From an uncultured Roseburia sp. (GTDB taxonomy: Bacteria > Bacillota > Clostridia > Lachnospirales > Lachnospiraceae), in assembly GCA_947649645.1 (NCBI GenBank), contig CANSSP010000026.1:1-41033 (forward strand): a stretch of 41,033 bases of DNA, written 5' to 3'. Positions 1-8,562 of this stretch are shown here, piece by piece (within the stretch, counting starts at the first letter, position 1; every line of letters starts with the position of its first letter). Made by a program: the position numbers and the translations under genes. The notes under the pieces were generated by a model. It was not told the DNA's origin. It worked only from the letters and a program-made list of their open reading frames with translations, and searched no databases.

Positions 1-322
1 TCCGGGCTTCACAGGGCAGGATGCCGGATAACGTCCGGTGGAGGTGACTCCAAGGATAGTGCAACAGAAATGTACCGCCGCGTGGCTGATCCATGACGGT
101 AAGGGTGGAAGGGCAGTGTAAGAGACTACCGCCTTTCTGGTAACAGAAGGGGCATATGTAAACCCCATCCGAAGCAAGACCGAATCAAAGCGTTTACGTG
201 GCCCGCCAGCTTTCGGTAGGTCGCTTGAGGTGGCTGGCGACAGTCATCCTAGATAGATGATTATTCGACTGTGGAGTCGTTGTGCTCACAGTCCGACATA
301 ACCCGGCTTATCGTCCTGCTTA
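1..322 (+). ncRNA. rnpB: RNase P RNA (5' end cut off by window edge)
   Basis: Catalytic RNA of ribonuclease P, which removes 5' leaders from tRNA precursors. The conserved blocks are visible in order: the 5' core (tccgggcttcacagggcagg at base 1), the cagaaatgtaccgcc segment near 65-80, the aagggtggaagggcagtgtaagag block near 101-125, and the 3' core acataacccggcttatc near 296-312 that closes P4. Only the first bases (5' strand of P1) are missing. The exact 3' end is an estimate because P1 cannot be paired. Open frames across this stretch are chance frames within the RNA gene. Confidence 0.93.
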
Positions 323-375
323 TCCATAAATTTGTGCCGACGGGAAGATGGCCTGTCACGGACCTGATTCTTCAG

Positions 376-451
376 GGACGGTCATTTCCGTCCGACATAA
401 AAACAGTGAGACATAACGGAGACAGAAAAAGCAGTGCTCTTTCTGTCTTTT
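376..451 (+). terminator. Two hairpins downstream of rnpB, second with T-run
   Basis: The stretch between rnpB and the next gene (323-574) has no convincing gene. It holds a short hairpin, ggacgg/ccgtcc at 376-393, and a second stem, gacagaaa/tttctgtc at 421-447, followed by tttt. The second resembles an intrinsic terminator for rnpB. The stem is only moderately stable. Confidence 0.45.
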
Positions 452-574
452 CCTGTTGCCGGGAGCGGGAGATAAATTGTGCGGCCGGCACAGGGGAGAT
501 AAAGTTAATAAGTCTGTGCGCACACGTCCGTGTTTTTTGGCGCGCAGACGACGTGGGAAGATATGAGGGGCATT

Positions 575-1657
575 ATGGAAGAAAACAGGCTGGATCGGAT
601 CAGAGAAATCGTGAGCAGGGCAGAGAGTGCGGGTGCATCGGATATACATCTGGTGCCGGGAAACTGTGTTCTGTTCAGGGTCGACGGAAAATTAAGAAGG
701 GCGTCGGAGGAGATACTCGGCGTATCGGAAGTCGGACAGATGCTGGAGGAGATGCTTAATGGGGCGCAGAGAGAGGCGCTTAAGACGTCCGGGCAGGTGG
801 AGACGGGGTACACGTTCGAAGGAATCACACGTGTCCGGGCCGGCGTCTTCCGTCAGAACGGCACATATGCCATGGTCATGCGCCTGATTTCTTTACAGAT
901 CCCCGAACCGAAGGCGCTGGGGATACCGGAATCGGTGATCGCCCTCATTCTGAAGCGGAAAGGGCTCATTCTGGTGGCGGGAGAATCCGGGAGCGGAAAG
1001 ACGACGACACTTGCATCGCTTGTGAATGTGATCGCAAAAAACTATGCCAGATCCATTCTTCTGCTCGAAGACACTGTGGAATATTGTTATCCGCCCTGCG
1101 CCGGAGCGGTGATGCAGCGGGAAACGGGCGCAGACTGCAGAAGTGCGGCCGACGCGCTTGGCGCTGCCCTGCACCAGGATCCGGATGTGATCGTGGTGGG
1201 AGAGCTTGGCGACGCGCAGACCATTTCCCGCGCCGTGACGGCGGCTGAGACCGGCCATCTCGTTTTTGGAGCCCTGCATGCGGAAAGTGCGGCGGCGGCC
1301 GTTTCTTCGCTGACGGCGGCTTTCCCGCATGAAGCGCAGCAGTCGTTCAGGGAAAGGCTTGCCGGCACGCTTGCCGGCGTGGCGGTACAGCAGCTTCTGC
1401 CAAGGCAGACTGTGCGCGGCCGTGTGGCGGCGTTTGAGGTTCTTATCGCAAACGCGGCGGTGCGCAGTCTGATCAGGGAAGGCAGTTTCGGCCAGATTTC
1501 CAATGTGATTATGACCGGGGAAAAAGACGGGATGCAGGCCATGGACGATGCGGTGTATGAGTTATATATGAAAAGCTGCATTTCCGCGGATACAGCGGCT
1601 TCCTATGCGCAGGATACAGCGGAGATGCGCCGGAAGCTGAAGCTTTTTAAAATCTGA
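575..1657 (+). CDS. PilT/PilB-type secretion ATPase
   Basis: Hexameric P-loop ATPase of the type IV pilus/type II secretion superfamily, 360 residues, closest in layout to PilT retraction ATPases. Walker A GESGSGKTT lies at residues 136-144. An Asp-box-like LLEDTVEY follows. Walker B DPDVIVVGEL is at about 202-211, and the His-box region AAETGHLVFGALHAESA follows. The N-terminal part (SDIHLVPG, VDGKLRR) matches the PilT N domain. The start at 575 is preferred because gagggg lies 5-6 bases upstream; a GTG at 530 and an ATG at 563 are in frame without good SD sites. No pilin, PilC or prepilin peptidase gene lies nearby, so its partners must be elsewhere. The product is cytoplasmic and works at the inner face of the membrane. 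Confidence 0.88.
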   Translation: MEENRLDRIREIVSRAESAGASDIHLVPGNCVLFRVDGKLRRASEEILGVSEVGQMLEEMLNGAQREALKTSGQVETGYTFEGITRVRAGVFRQNGTYAMVMRLISLQIPEPKALGIPESVIALILKRKGLILVAGESGSGKTTTLASLVNVIAKNYARSILLLEDTVEYCYPPCAGAVMQRETGADCRSAADALGAALHQDPDVIVVGELGDAQTISRAVTAAETGHLVFGALHAESAAAAVSSLTAAFPHEAQQSFRERLAGTLAGVAVQQLLPRQTVRGRVAAFEVLIANAAVRSLIREGSFGQISNVIMTGEKDGMQAMDDAVYELYMKSCISADTAASYAQDTAEMRRKLKLFKI

Positions 1658-1695
1658 CGGAAATCTAAAATGTTTCTTAAAAGAAAATAGATGTG

Positions 1696-1724
1696 TTGAC
1701 AGTTTTTTTCCGAAGGCTTAACAT
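1696..1724 (+). promoter_or_regulatory. Sigma-A promoter for the zinc-ribbon/DUF5685/J-protein operon
   Basis: A perfect -35 TTGACA (1696-1701) and a -10 TAACAT (1719-1724) are separated by 17 bases, about 50 bases before the next start codon. This separates the operon from the PilT-like gene upstream. Confidence 0.7.
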
Positions 1725-1775
1725 AGGCGTTAACAGGGCCGCGTCTGATAAGGGCCTGGGAAAGGGATGGAAGCG

Positions 1776-2183
1776 ATGAGAGAAAGACTGCAGAGATTTA
1801 TGGTCGGAAGATACGGGGCGGATGAGCTGTCAAAAGTGCTGAATGCGGGAGCGCTGATCAGCATTGTGATTTCCATGCTTTTAAGGAAATGGGCGTGGTC
1901 CGGCCTGTTTTACTGGCTGGGGTTCGGGCTTCTGCTCTATAACTGTTTCCGTATGTTTTCAAAGAACGTATCCAGGCGGCGGGAGGAAAATCAGTGGTTT
2001 TTAAATGCCAGATACCGGTGGACTGCGCGGCGGGATGCGGCAAAAAACCGCTGGCAGCAGAGAGATATCTATCGTTTCTATAAGTGTCCGGGCTGCAGTC
2101 AGAGGGTCCGGGTGCCGAAAGGAAAAGGAAAAATCTGCATCACCTGCCCGAAATGCAGGAAGGAGTTCGTCAGGAGAAGCTGA
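1776..2183 (+). CDS. Small membrane protein with C-terminal zinc ribbon
   Basis: Function unknown. About 135 residues. The N-terminal part (RFMVGRYGADELSKVL) is amphipathic; one or two membrane segments span roughly residues 25-60 (ISIVISMLL, LFYWLGFGLLLYNCF). A basic linker follows, and then a cytoplasmic zinc ribbon with two knuckles, CPGC and CPKC, near residues 108-130. The start at 1776 is chosen because aaaggg then stands 9 bases upstream; the alternative ATG at 1767 directly abuts that SD. It is the first gene of a three-gene operon with the DUF5685 and J-domain genes, 20 bases before the next start. The family is recognised only as a recurring clostridial 'zinc-ribbon membrane protein'. 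Confidence 0.75.
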   Translation: MRERLQRFMVGRYGADELSKVLNAGALISIVISMLLRKWAWSGLFYWLGFGLLLYNCFRMFSKNVSRRREENQWFLNARYRWTARRDAAKNRWQQRDIYRFYKCPGCSQRVRVPKGKGKICITCPKCRKEFVRRS

Positions 2184-2203
2184 CTTTTGAAGGAGATCAG
2201 GCG

Positions 2204-3070
2204 ATGTTTGGTTACATTAATATCAACCGCAGGGAATTGACGGATGAGAATAAAAAAGCATACCAGGCATACTATTGCGGGCTCTGCCGCAGGCTGAAGT
2301 CAAACTGCGGGGCGAAAGGGCAGATGCTTTTAAACTATGATATGACGTTTCTGGTCGTACTTCTGACAGGGCTCTATGAACTTGCAAACGAATCCTCGGA
2401 GATCACCTGTGCACTGCATCCCGCGCACAGAAGAACCGTGTATCTGAACCAGGCTACGGATTATGCGGCAGATATGAATCTGGTTCTGGCTTATCACAAT
2501 CTCATCGACGACTGGCGGGATGAAAAGGCATACACGAAGAGGGCGTTTGCGAGGATGCTGGAGAAGGATTACAACCGTGTGATGACGCGCTATCCCAGAC
2601 AGGTGGGAGCGGTCGAGGAATATATGAGGCGGACAGAGGAGATTGAGAGGAATCGTGAGACAAATCTGGACGCCGCCGCGGGACTTACCGGCGACATGCT
2701 GGGTGAAGTTTTCTGCTGGCGGAAGGATGAGTGGTCTCAGGAGCTGCGCACGCTCGGATTTTACATGGGAAAGTTTATTTATATTATGGACGCCTATGAA
2801 GATTATGATTCTGATCTGCAGAAGAATGAATACAATCCGCTGGTGTATCTGGTCGGAGAGAGCGAGCAGGATTTTGACACGCTCTGCCGTCTTCTGCTCA
2901 CCAGCATGATGTCTGAGTGTGCGAAGTCGTTTGAGCGGCTTCCCATTCTTTTGCACGCGGATATTCTGCGCAATGTTCTTTACTCGGGCGTCTGGTCCAA
3001 ATATGAATACCTTCAGCTGAAAAAGCGCAGGGCGGAAGAGAAAGCAAAGAGGAAGATGCGTAAGCAATGA
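2204..3070 (+). CDS. DUF5685 family protein
   Basis: A 288-residue protein of unknown function that matches what I know of DUF5685: an N-terminal MFGYININ, followed by a YYCGLCRRLK cysteine pair near residues 24-27 and a mainly helical body with several conserved acidic/His/Asn positions (YHNLIDDWRDEK, MDAYEDYDSD). It may bind a metal through CxxC and the acidic motifs; that is inference. The start at 2204 has gaaggagatcaggcg in front; the frame is open further upstream, but that part overlaps the previous gene. It is the middle gene of an operon, 12-15 bases before the J-protein gene, so a chaperone-linked role is possible. Confidence 0.82.
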   Translation: MFGYININRRELTDENKKAYQAYYCGLCRRLKSNCGAKGQMLLNYDMTFLVVLLTGLYELANESSEITCALHPAHRRTVYLNQATDYAADMNLVLAYHNLIDDWRDEKAYTKRAFARMLEKDYNRVMTRYPRQVGAVEEYMRRTEEIERNRETNLDAAAGLTGDMLGEVFCWRKDEWSQELRTLGFYMGKFIYIMDAYEDYDSDLQKNEYNPLVYLVGESEQDFDTLCRLLLTSMMSECAKSFERLPILLHADILRNVLYSGVWSKYEYLQLKKRRAEEKAKRKMRKQ

Positions 3071-3085
3071 GGTCTTGAGGTTATG

Positions 3086-3709
3086 ATGAATCCGTATCAG
3101 GTGCTGGGAGTTTCTCCGGGCGCCTCTGATGAAGAAATAAAAAAAGCGTACCGTATGCTGAGCCGGAAATACCATCCGGATGCAAACGTAAACAATCCCG
3201 ACAAGGCCGCGGCGGAGGAAAAATTTAAAGAAGTCCAGCTGGCTTACGATCAGATTATGAAGGAAAAACAGCAGGGCGGCAGTTACCAGTATCAGTCGCG
3301 CGGCGGCTTCGGAGGTTACGGCGGAGGAGGTTATCAGTCAGAGAGTGATTCCACGCAGATGCGCGCAGCGGCAAACTATATTGCCAATCGCTGTTTTGTG
3401 GAAGCGCTCAATGTGCTAAACGGTATCCCGGCGGCGGAGAGGCGTGCGCGCTGGTTTTATTTCAGCGCCAGGGCCAATCAGGGGGCGGGAAACAATATCG
3501 TTGCGAGAGAACACGCGCAGAGGGCGGTTGAGATGGAGCCGATTAATATGGAATACCGGCAGTTCCTGCAATATCTGGAGTCTGGAGGAACATGGTATAC
3601 CAATATGGGCAGCAATTATGACAGGCCGTATGCGAGTTCGGGGAACTGGTGCTTAAGCATGCTTTTCCTGAATATGCTCTGCAACTGCTGCTGTTTCAGG
3701 CCATTTTAA
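3086..3709 (+). CDS. J-domain (DnaJ-like) protein with TPR-like part and Cys-rich tail
   Basis: Co-chaperone of the Hsp40 type that would stimulate a DnaK ATPase. The J domain fills residues 2-65 with the invariant HPD (KYHPDA). A Gly/Gln/Tyr-rich linker follows, then a TPR-like helical region ([28 protein letters not shown]). The protein ends in a short hydrophobic, Cys-rich tail ([11 protein letters not shown]), which could be lipid- or metal-associated. DnaJ's zinc finger and C-terminal substrate domains are absent, so this is a specialised type III J-protein. The start at 3086 has gagg 5 bases upstream; ATG 3083 also exists. It is the last gene of the operon and a terminator follows at 3721. 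Confidence 0.88.
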   Translation: MNPYQVLGVSPGASDEEIKKAYRMLSRKYHPDANVNNPDKAAAEEKFKEVQLAYDQIMKEKQQGGSYQYQSRGGFGGYGGGGYQSESDSTQMRAAANYIANRCFVEALNVLNGIPAAERRARWFYFSARANQGAGNNIVAREHAQRAVEMEPINMEYRQFLQYLESGGTWYTNMGSNYDRPYASSGNWCLSMLFLNMLCNCCCFRPF

Positions 3710-3720
3710 TCTTTTTTATG

Positions 3721-3754
3721 GAAATGCATCTTCTGGATGTGTTTCTTTTTTTTT
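3721..3754 (+). terminator. Intrinsic terminator after the J-protein operon
   Basis: A 10-bp stem with wobble pairs (gaaatgcatc/gatgtgtttc), a 5-base loop and nine Ts. It ends the 1776-3709 operon. Confidence 0.75.
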
Positions 3755-3885
3755 GAAAAAAATGGAAGAAGAATGCAACTTTTTTCTGTTCTGATGCGTC
3801 TATTATTTAAGGGAAGAAAAGACAGCCGGCAGCGGTACGGCCTGTCGGCGTGATGAAGGGCAGAGGCGATACGGAGGAAGATGAG

Positions 3886-4728
3886 ATGGGAGAACAGGAT
3901 TCCGGCAGATCAGGAGCGGCATATATATCGGCGGGGCAGCCCTGGAGTGTGTGCGGTGGGCACAGGAGACATGGCGGGAGACGAAAGGCCGCGCGGATAT
4001 TGTCTGCGGCATTTGTGACAGCGGTGTTCCTTCTGGCAGGCTTAAACACGGGCAGGGCATTTGCCGCAGCGTTCGGGGTGTGGCCTATGGACGAAAGCAG
4101 TGCGGATCCGGCCTGCTTTCGGGAGGGAACGTCGGGAAGACAGATGAGAATGTACGAGATCTGTGACGGAGTTGTGGCAATGCTGCCTCTTGTGACAGAT
4201 ACAGATTGCGACGGGACGGACAGGATAATCCGGGAAGCCTGCGGCGCGTCTTTGAAGAGGGCAGCCGCGTGTGCACGGGAATACAGAAGGGCGTTTCTTG
4301 CTGCGGGCGGGACGAAGGAGGCGTTTGCCGCGAAGAGGATTGTCATTGCGGTGGATTATGACGTCAGAAGCTGTACGAAAGAGATACTCTCTTTTGTGGT
4401 AAAGGTGACGGAGAACCGGATTTTCTCTGATGTGACGACGGAGTATTATAATTATGACAGAAAGAGCAGGAAAATGCTCACGCTTGCCGATGTGCTGGGG
4501 AGTGATAATATAGAAGCTGTGGACCGGCTGATCCGGGAGCAGATGCGCCTGCGGGAGGAGGCGGACAGCGGCGTGATATTCTGGACAGAGGCGGAAGGCG
4601 GATTTGCGACGGTGGACGGTCATTCATGCTTCTATGTGAATGAAAACAACAATCCGGTCGTTGTGTTTGACAAATATGAGATTGCTCCGGGTGCAATGGG
4701 CGAGGTGCAATTTGAGATTACGCTGTGA
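3886..4728 (+). CDS. Membrane-anchored DUF3298/RsiV-like protein
   Basis: About 280 residues. A basic N-terminus is followed by one signal-anchor or signal peptide (RILSAAFVTAVFLLAGL, about residues 36-55, ending at FAAAFG). An extracellular domain then ends in the typical DUF3298 pattern (FYVNENNNPVVVFDKYEIAPGAMGEVQFEI). DUF3298 domains occur in RsiV-type anti-sigma factors and other surface proteins; no anti-sigma helix or sigma gene is visible here, so a sensor role is not supported. The start at 3886 has ggagga seven bases upstream; the in-frame GTG 3850 and ATG 3853 lack an SD. Confidence 0.72.
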   Translation: MGEQDSGRSGAAYISAGQPWSVCGGHRRHGGRRKAARILSAAFVTAVFLLAGLNTGRAFAAAFGVWPMDESSADPACFREGTSGRQMRMYEICDGVVAMLPLVTDTDCDGTDRIIREACGASLKRAAACAREYRRAFLAAGGTKEAFAAKRIVIAVDYDVRSCTKEILSFVVKVTENRIFSDVTTEYYNYDRKSRKMLTLADVLGSDNIEAVDRLIREQMRLREEADSGVIFWTEAEGGFATVDGHSCFYVNENNNPVVVFDKYEIAPGAMGEVQFEITL

Positions 4729-4748
4729 AAACAGGGTAAAAGCAGTAG

Positions 4749-4777
4749 TTTCCAGATTGTTCCCGATCTGCTATAAT
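4749..4777 (+). promoter_or_regulatory. Promoter for the coiled-coil membrane protein
   Basis: A perfect -10 TATAAT (4772-4777) with a weak -35 TTTCCA (4749-4754) at 17-base spacing, 37 bases before the next start codon. Confidence 0.55.
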
Positions 4778-4813
4778 AAAAAAAACGAAATATTGCAAAA
4801 GAGGAGGGGCGGT

Positions 4814-5866
4814 ATGGAGGATCGGGAGATCACGGTGGAAGACCGCGGGCTGCAGGGTGGCGGGGAGGATTTATTTTCAGAGCCGCAGGTAAAAAATCCA
4901 CGGCTCCACAGGGTACGCAGGCTTGAGGAAGAGATACAACGGCAGAACGGGATAGAGAAGGAACGGAGCAGACGCATCCGCCAGCAGCAGGAATATATTG
5001 ATAAGATGAGCCTGTCTGTTGATAAAAATCTGCGCAGTACCAGAGAAGAGCAGCGGTTTAACGAGGAATTTGAGGCGCGTATCCGCAGCGAGGTATACCG
5101 GATGCACGGTATCAGTGAGGATAAGCTCACCGGCATGGCGGAGTACCGCAACGCATGGTACCGGGGGGCGGCATTTTCCTTGTTTTTTCTTTCGCTGGTG
5201 TTGTTTTTTCTGTGTGGCGTTCTGCACGGGGCCGGCTCGGAGATCTGTATTTTTATGGCGTTTTATACGGCGCTTGAAGGCACGCTTTTGTCTGCCGCAA
5301 AAAGGGGGGCCTCCGTTTTTGATGTGTTTCTGAAGGTGCTTTATCTGTTGTTGTTTCCGGTGATGCTGACGGTATTTGTCTGCTATGAGCTGGGATTTAC
5401 GGAATATGCGGTTCTGGTGCCCGTTTTTACCGCAGCGGGCGTTGTGGTGCTGATACTGGGAACCGCCTCGTATTTTCTGTATGACCCGTATCGCGCGGAC
5501 CGCAGAAACCGGAAGAAGGCGGACGGATATCTGAAGGATATGGAAAAGGTGGCGTTAAAGGAAGTCAGACGGAAGGAAAAGGCATCCGGCAGGCTGGAAA
5601 AAAAGAAGGAAAAGGCGGCCGCAAAGCAGCAGAAAAAAGAACAGAAGAAAATAGAGCGGCAGCAGAAGAAGGAACAGCGGAAAAAGGAGCGGGATGAGAA
5701 AAAAGAGCAGCGGGAAAAGGAAGGAGCGATGCTGGTCTGTGTGGAAGAGCCGGGAGCGGGAGGTGTGGCAGAGTTCGCAGAGAAAACAGGCGGGGAGGAA
5801 AATGCGAAGATTCCGGAACCCGCAGCAGGAGTGGAAGATGCGGAAAATGGGACAGCCGGATCATAA
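4814..5866 (+). CDS. Coiled-coil membrane protein, function unknown
   Basis: About 350 residues, not recognised as a named family. The Arg/Glu/Gln-rich N-terminal 110 residues are strongly helical and likely coiled coil (about 33-90). Three or four membrane segments follow at roughly 118-137, 143-162, 171-192 and 198-222. The C-terminal third is a highly charged Lys/Glu/Gln stretch (repeats of the KKEQ/KKER type, residues 240-295) and then an acidic Gly/Ala/Glu tail. The start at 4814 has gaggagggg upstream, while the frame upstream of it overlaps the preceding gene. The charged tail may be an RNA- or protein-binding scaffold, which is speculation. A strong terminator follows. Confidence 0.7.
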   Translation: MEDREITVEDRGLQGGGEDLFSEPQVKNPRLHRVRRLEEEIQRQNGIEKERSRRIRQQQEYIDKMSLSVDKNLRSTREEQRFNEEFEARIRSEVYRMHGISEDKLTGMAEYRNAWYRGAAFSLFFLSLVLFFLCGVLHGAGSEICIFMAFYTALEGTLLSAAKRGASVFDVFLKVLYLLLFPVMLTVFVCYELGFTEYAVLVPVFTAAGVVVLILGTASYFLYDPYRADRRNRKKADGYLKDMEKVALKEVRRKEKASGRLEKKKEKAAAKQQKKEQKKIERQQKKEQRKKERDEKKEQREKEGAMLVCVEEPGAGGVAEFAEKTGGEENAKIPEPAAGVEDAENGTAGS

Positions 5867-5887
5867 AACTGGCCGGAGAATAAAAAG

Positions 5888-5928
5888 CGGAGCCGTGCGG
5901 GATTCTTTGTTTCACGGCTCCGTTTTTT
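5888..5928. terminator. Bidirectional intrinsic terminator
   Basis: A perfect 10-bp stem (cggagccgtg/cacggctccg) is followed by TTTTTT on the plus strand and preceded by AAAAAG, giving CTTTTT on the minus strand. It ends both the gene at 4814-5866 and the convergent glycosidase gene. Confidence 0.9.
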
Positions 5929-5936
5929 CGAACTGA

Positions 5937-7487
5937 TTACTCTGCTTCGATAAATGTGGCGCTCTCAGCCGGTACGGAAAGAACATGGTCTTTTAAGACG
6001 GCTGGAGTCCCGTGAGAATAAATGACTGCTTTTTCACGGTAAGAGCAGCTGCATGTCACGTCTTCCGACGAAGGATTGAGCACGATCAGGATTTTTTCCG
6101 TGTCGCTGTATCTGAGATAGACCAGCGGATAACGGTCTGGTTCACAGAATACGAAGAGGATTTTGCCGGACGCACAGAGGATGGGGTACTGGCGCCTGAC
6201 CCGGATCAGTTTCTGAATCTCGTGCCACAGGGAGTTTTCCTGCTCCATCTGATCCGAGACGACCGGTGCATCTTTCGCTTTATCCTGCGGTGTGTAGAGC
6301 TTTTCTTCGGATGCGCCGGAAAAGCCGTAGTTTTTCTCCCTGTTCCACTGCATTGGCGTTCGCGCGCCCGTGCGCTCATATCCGCCCTCAATGGAGGTGA
6401 GGTCCAGGTGGTGCATGCCGATTTCGTCTCCGTAATAGATAAACGGCGCGCCAGGCATGGACAGGAGGAAGGCATAGACGAGTTTGAGTTCTTCACAGTC
6501 CAGATACTGTCCGATCCGCTTCATGTCGTGGTTCCCGGAAGGGATACAGATAAATCCGCGGCTGCTCGTCAGGATATAGTTTTTCATATACATGGACACG
6601 AATGCAGAGGCGTCTCCTTTTCCTTCCCGGGAAAAATACGGATGTTCACACCGGAACAGGTCGAGGTAATGTGACGGGCCGAAATGGAGAAGAAAGTCCA
6701 TGTGGAATCCGCCTTTGAGAGACTTGTCCGGTTCGCCCCACTCAGAGATGAGCACGGCTTCGGGGTAGCGCTCATCGAGAAACTGCCGCATATCCTGCCA
6801 GAGTTTTATGGTCTCGGCCCCTTCGGGATCATTTTTGATAAGGGAGCCCGCCATGTCGACGCGGAATCCGTCGCATCCCCTGGAAAGCCAGAATGCCATA
6901 ACGTCTTTTATTGCGTTTCTGGTCGCGATCGCTTCCGGTGCGTCTACGGCGCTCTGCCAGGATTCCGTGGGGCTGGCAAATCCATAATTTAATGCCGGCT
7001 GGCCTGAAAAAAAGTTTACCGCGACACTGCCATAACGCGGAGAGATTCCACGCAGCGAACCCGCGATGCCGGCGTATTTCGCGACGTCCTGCCAGACCGA
7101 ATCACTCCAGATATATCTGCCCGAGTATTCGTTTGGTTCGGCTTTGCAGGATTCGTGGAACCATGCATGATCTGTGGAGGTGTGGCCCGGGACGAGGTCC
7201 AGAAGCACATGCATGTCTCTCTTGTGTGCTTCTTCAAACAGGCGCTCAAGATCTTCGTTTGTCCCATAACGCGGCGCTACGAGGCAGTAATCCGCCACAT
7301 CGTATCCCGCGTCATGGAAGGGGGACAGAAAGCAGGGATTGAGCCAGAGGGCGTTACAGCCTAATTCCCGTATGTAGTCCAGTTTCTGGATAATGCCGGG
7401 GATATCGCCGATTCCGTCTTCGTTGGTGTCAAAAAAGCTCTGCGGATAGATTTCATAAAAAACACTTGTTTCGAGCCATTGGTTCAT
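5937..7487 (-). CDS. GH13 family alpha-glycosidase (alpha-amylase fold)
   Basis: Retaining alpha-glucosidase/amylase-type enzyme, 516 residues, with no signal peptide, so it is cytoplasmic and probably acts on imported malto- or other alpha-gluco-oligosaccharides. The four GH13 signatures are present: region I DLVPGH (D97, H102), region II GFRVDMA with nucleophile D211, region III LISEWGEP with acid/base E249, and region IV SGNHDM (H320, D321). A C-terminal beta domain (about 430-516) completes the normal architecture. The upstream agagagga SD supports the start at 7487. It is transcribed divergently from the AraC-type gene 123 bases away, which suggests local control by sugar. The exact substrate cannot be read from the sequence. 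Confidence 0.92.
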   Translation of the reverse strand: MNQWLETSVFYEIYPQSFFDTNEDGIGDIPGIIQKLDYIRELGCNALWLNPCFLSPFHDAGYDVADYCLVAPRYGTNEDLERLFEEAHKRDMHVLLDLVPGHTSTDHAWFHESCKAEPNEYSGRYIWSDSVWQDVAKYAGIAGSLRGISPRYGSVAVNFFSGQPALNYGFASPTESWQSAVDAPEAIATRNAIKDVMAFWLSRGCDGFRVDMAGSLIKNDPEGAETIKLWQDMRQFLDERYPEAVLISEWGEPDKSLKGGFHMDFLLHFGPSHYLDLFRCEHPYFSREGKGDASAFVSMYMKNYILTSSRGFICIPSGNHDMKRIGQYLDCEELKLVYAFLLSMPGAPFIYYGDEIGMHHLDLTSIEGGYERTGARTPMQWNREKNYGFSGASEEKLYTPQDKAKDAPVVSDQMEQENSLWHEIQKLIRVRRQYPILCASGKILFVFCEPDRYPLVYLRYSDTEKILIVLNPSSEDVTCSCSYREKAVIYSHGTPAVLKDHVLSVPAESATFIEAE

Positions 7488-7610
7488 CGTTTCATCCTCT
7501 CTTTTCCGTTTTCTTGTAATCAGAGTTTACCCCTGAACGGAAAGAAAATGTTGCAAAATATCCAGCATTTCTATTAAAATATCCATATATATGAGACAGG
7601 GGGAAAGGGT
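7488..7610. promoter_or_regulatory. Divergent control region between glycosidase and AraC-type gene
   Basis: A 123-base intergenic region serving both genes. It contains an imperfect inverted repeat of cttttccgtt (7501-7510) with aacggaaag (about 7534-7542), and AT-rich stretches suited to -10 elements near 7575-7590. The repeat is a candidate operator for the AraC-type protein. No canonical -35/-10 pair can be fixed with confidence. Confidence 0.4.
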
Positions 7611-8516
7611 ATGGAACGCAGGGCGGGACTGGAGGAAAAGCGCGTTCAGGGGACGCCGATGCGCCCGCTGAAGATGTACCGGATGTACGATGAAAACAGA
7701 AAAATAGACGTGCCCTATCATTGGCAGGTGAACGTGGAGATATTGCTGATCATGAGGGGACGGCTGCGCCTGAGGATTCAGGAAAAAGAATATACGGGAG
7801 CCGGCGGAGACCTTTTTTATATCAATCCGGGCGAGCTTCACGGGATGCAGGCGCAGGATCCGGACTGCTTTTATTTTGCATTTGTCTTTCCGAAAGAGTA
7901 TCTGCGTTTTGCGCAGGCGGACGAGGCGGAGGCATTTTTCCTGCGCCCGCTTCTGGAGGGTGAGGCGCGGGTGAAAAATTATCTGCCGGCGGCGGTGTGC
8001 GGGTGTGAGATGAGGGAGCTGATGGAGGAGATCGCGGAACTTTATGACAGCGACGGGGCGGGCATTCCGCTGGGAATCAAAGCAAATATCTTTAAATTTT
8101 ATTATTATCTGTATCGCAGAGATCTGGTCAGGCAGATTACACAGGGAAATACAGAGCGGATGAAGCTTCTGGCGGATATCTCGAAATACATACAGGAGCA
8201 TTGCGGGGAAAAGCTTTCTTTAAAACAGATGGGGACAGAATTTAACATGTCGCCGAAATACTTCAGCGTTTTTTTTCAGCGTCATTTTATGAAGACGTTT
8301 ACCGATTATCTGAATTACATCCGGATTGAGAAAGCCAGGAAGCTGTTGCTGGAGACGGAGCTGGACATCGAACATATCGCATCGCAGACCGGCTTTTCGG
8401 GCAGCAGTTATTTTATCAGGGTATTTAAGGAGCTGACAGAGATGACGCCCCGCCATTACCGGAAGTCTTTCCTGCAGGTGGGAAATATATTTGACAGCGC
8501 TTTTAAACTGGAATAA
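7611..8516 (+). CDS. AraC family transcriptional regulator
   Basis: A 301-residue one-component regulator. The N-terminal cupin-like sensor domain (about residues 20-110; YHWQVNVEILLIMRG, FYINPGELHGM) would bind a sugar or related ligand. The C-terminal double helix-turn-helix of the AraC/XylS type covers about 190-292 (LSLKQMGTEFNMSPKYFSVFF and IASQTGFSGSSYFIRVFKE, followed by TPRHYRKS). The SD is aggggg/aaaggg before 7611. The divergent neighbour is a GH13 glycosidase, so the likely target is the shared intergenic region. Confidence 0.9.
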   Translation: MERRAGLEEKRVQGTPMRPLKMYRMYDENRKIDVPYHWQVNVEILLIMRGRLRLRIQEKEYTGAGGDLFYINPGELHGMQAQDPDCFYFAFVFPKEYLRFAQADEAEAFFLRPLLEGEARVKNYLPAAVCGCEMRELMEEIAELYDSDGAGIPLGIKANIFKFYYYLYRRDLVRQITQGNTERMKLLADISKYIQEHCGEKLSLKQMGTEFNMSPKYFSVFFQRHFMKTFTDYLNYIRIEKARKLLLETELDIEHIASQTGFSGSSYFIRVFKELTEMTPRHYRKSFLQVGNIFDSAFKLE

Positions 8517-8562
8517 AATGAAAAGCATCAGAGTTGTGAAGGAAAGGCAGGGAAATAGAAAA

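Noticed and set aside
271..759. A 162-codon open frame crossing the end of rnpB
   Set aside because: It lies across RNase P RNA and the PilT-like gene in another frame, lacks an SD and has no recognisable protein features.
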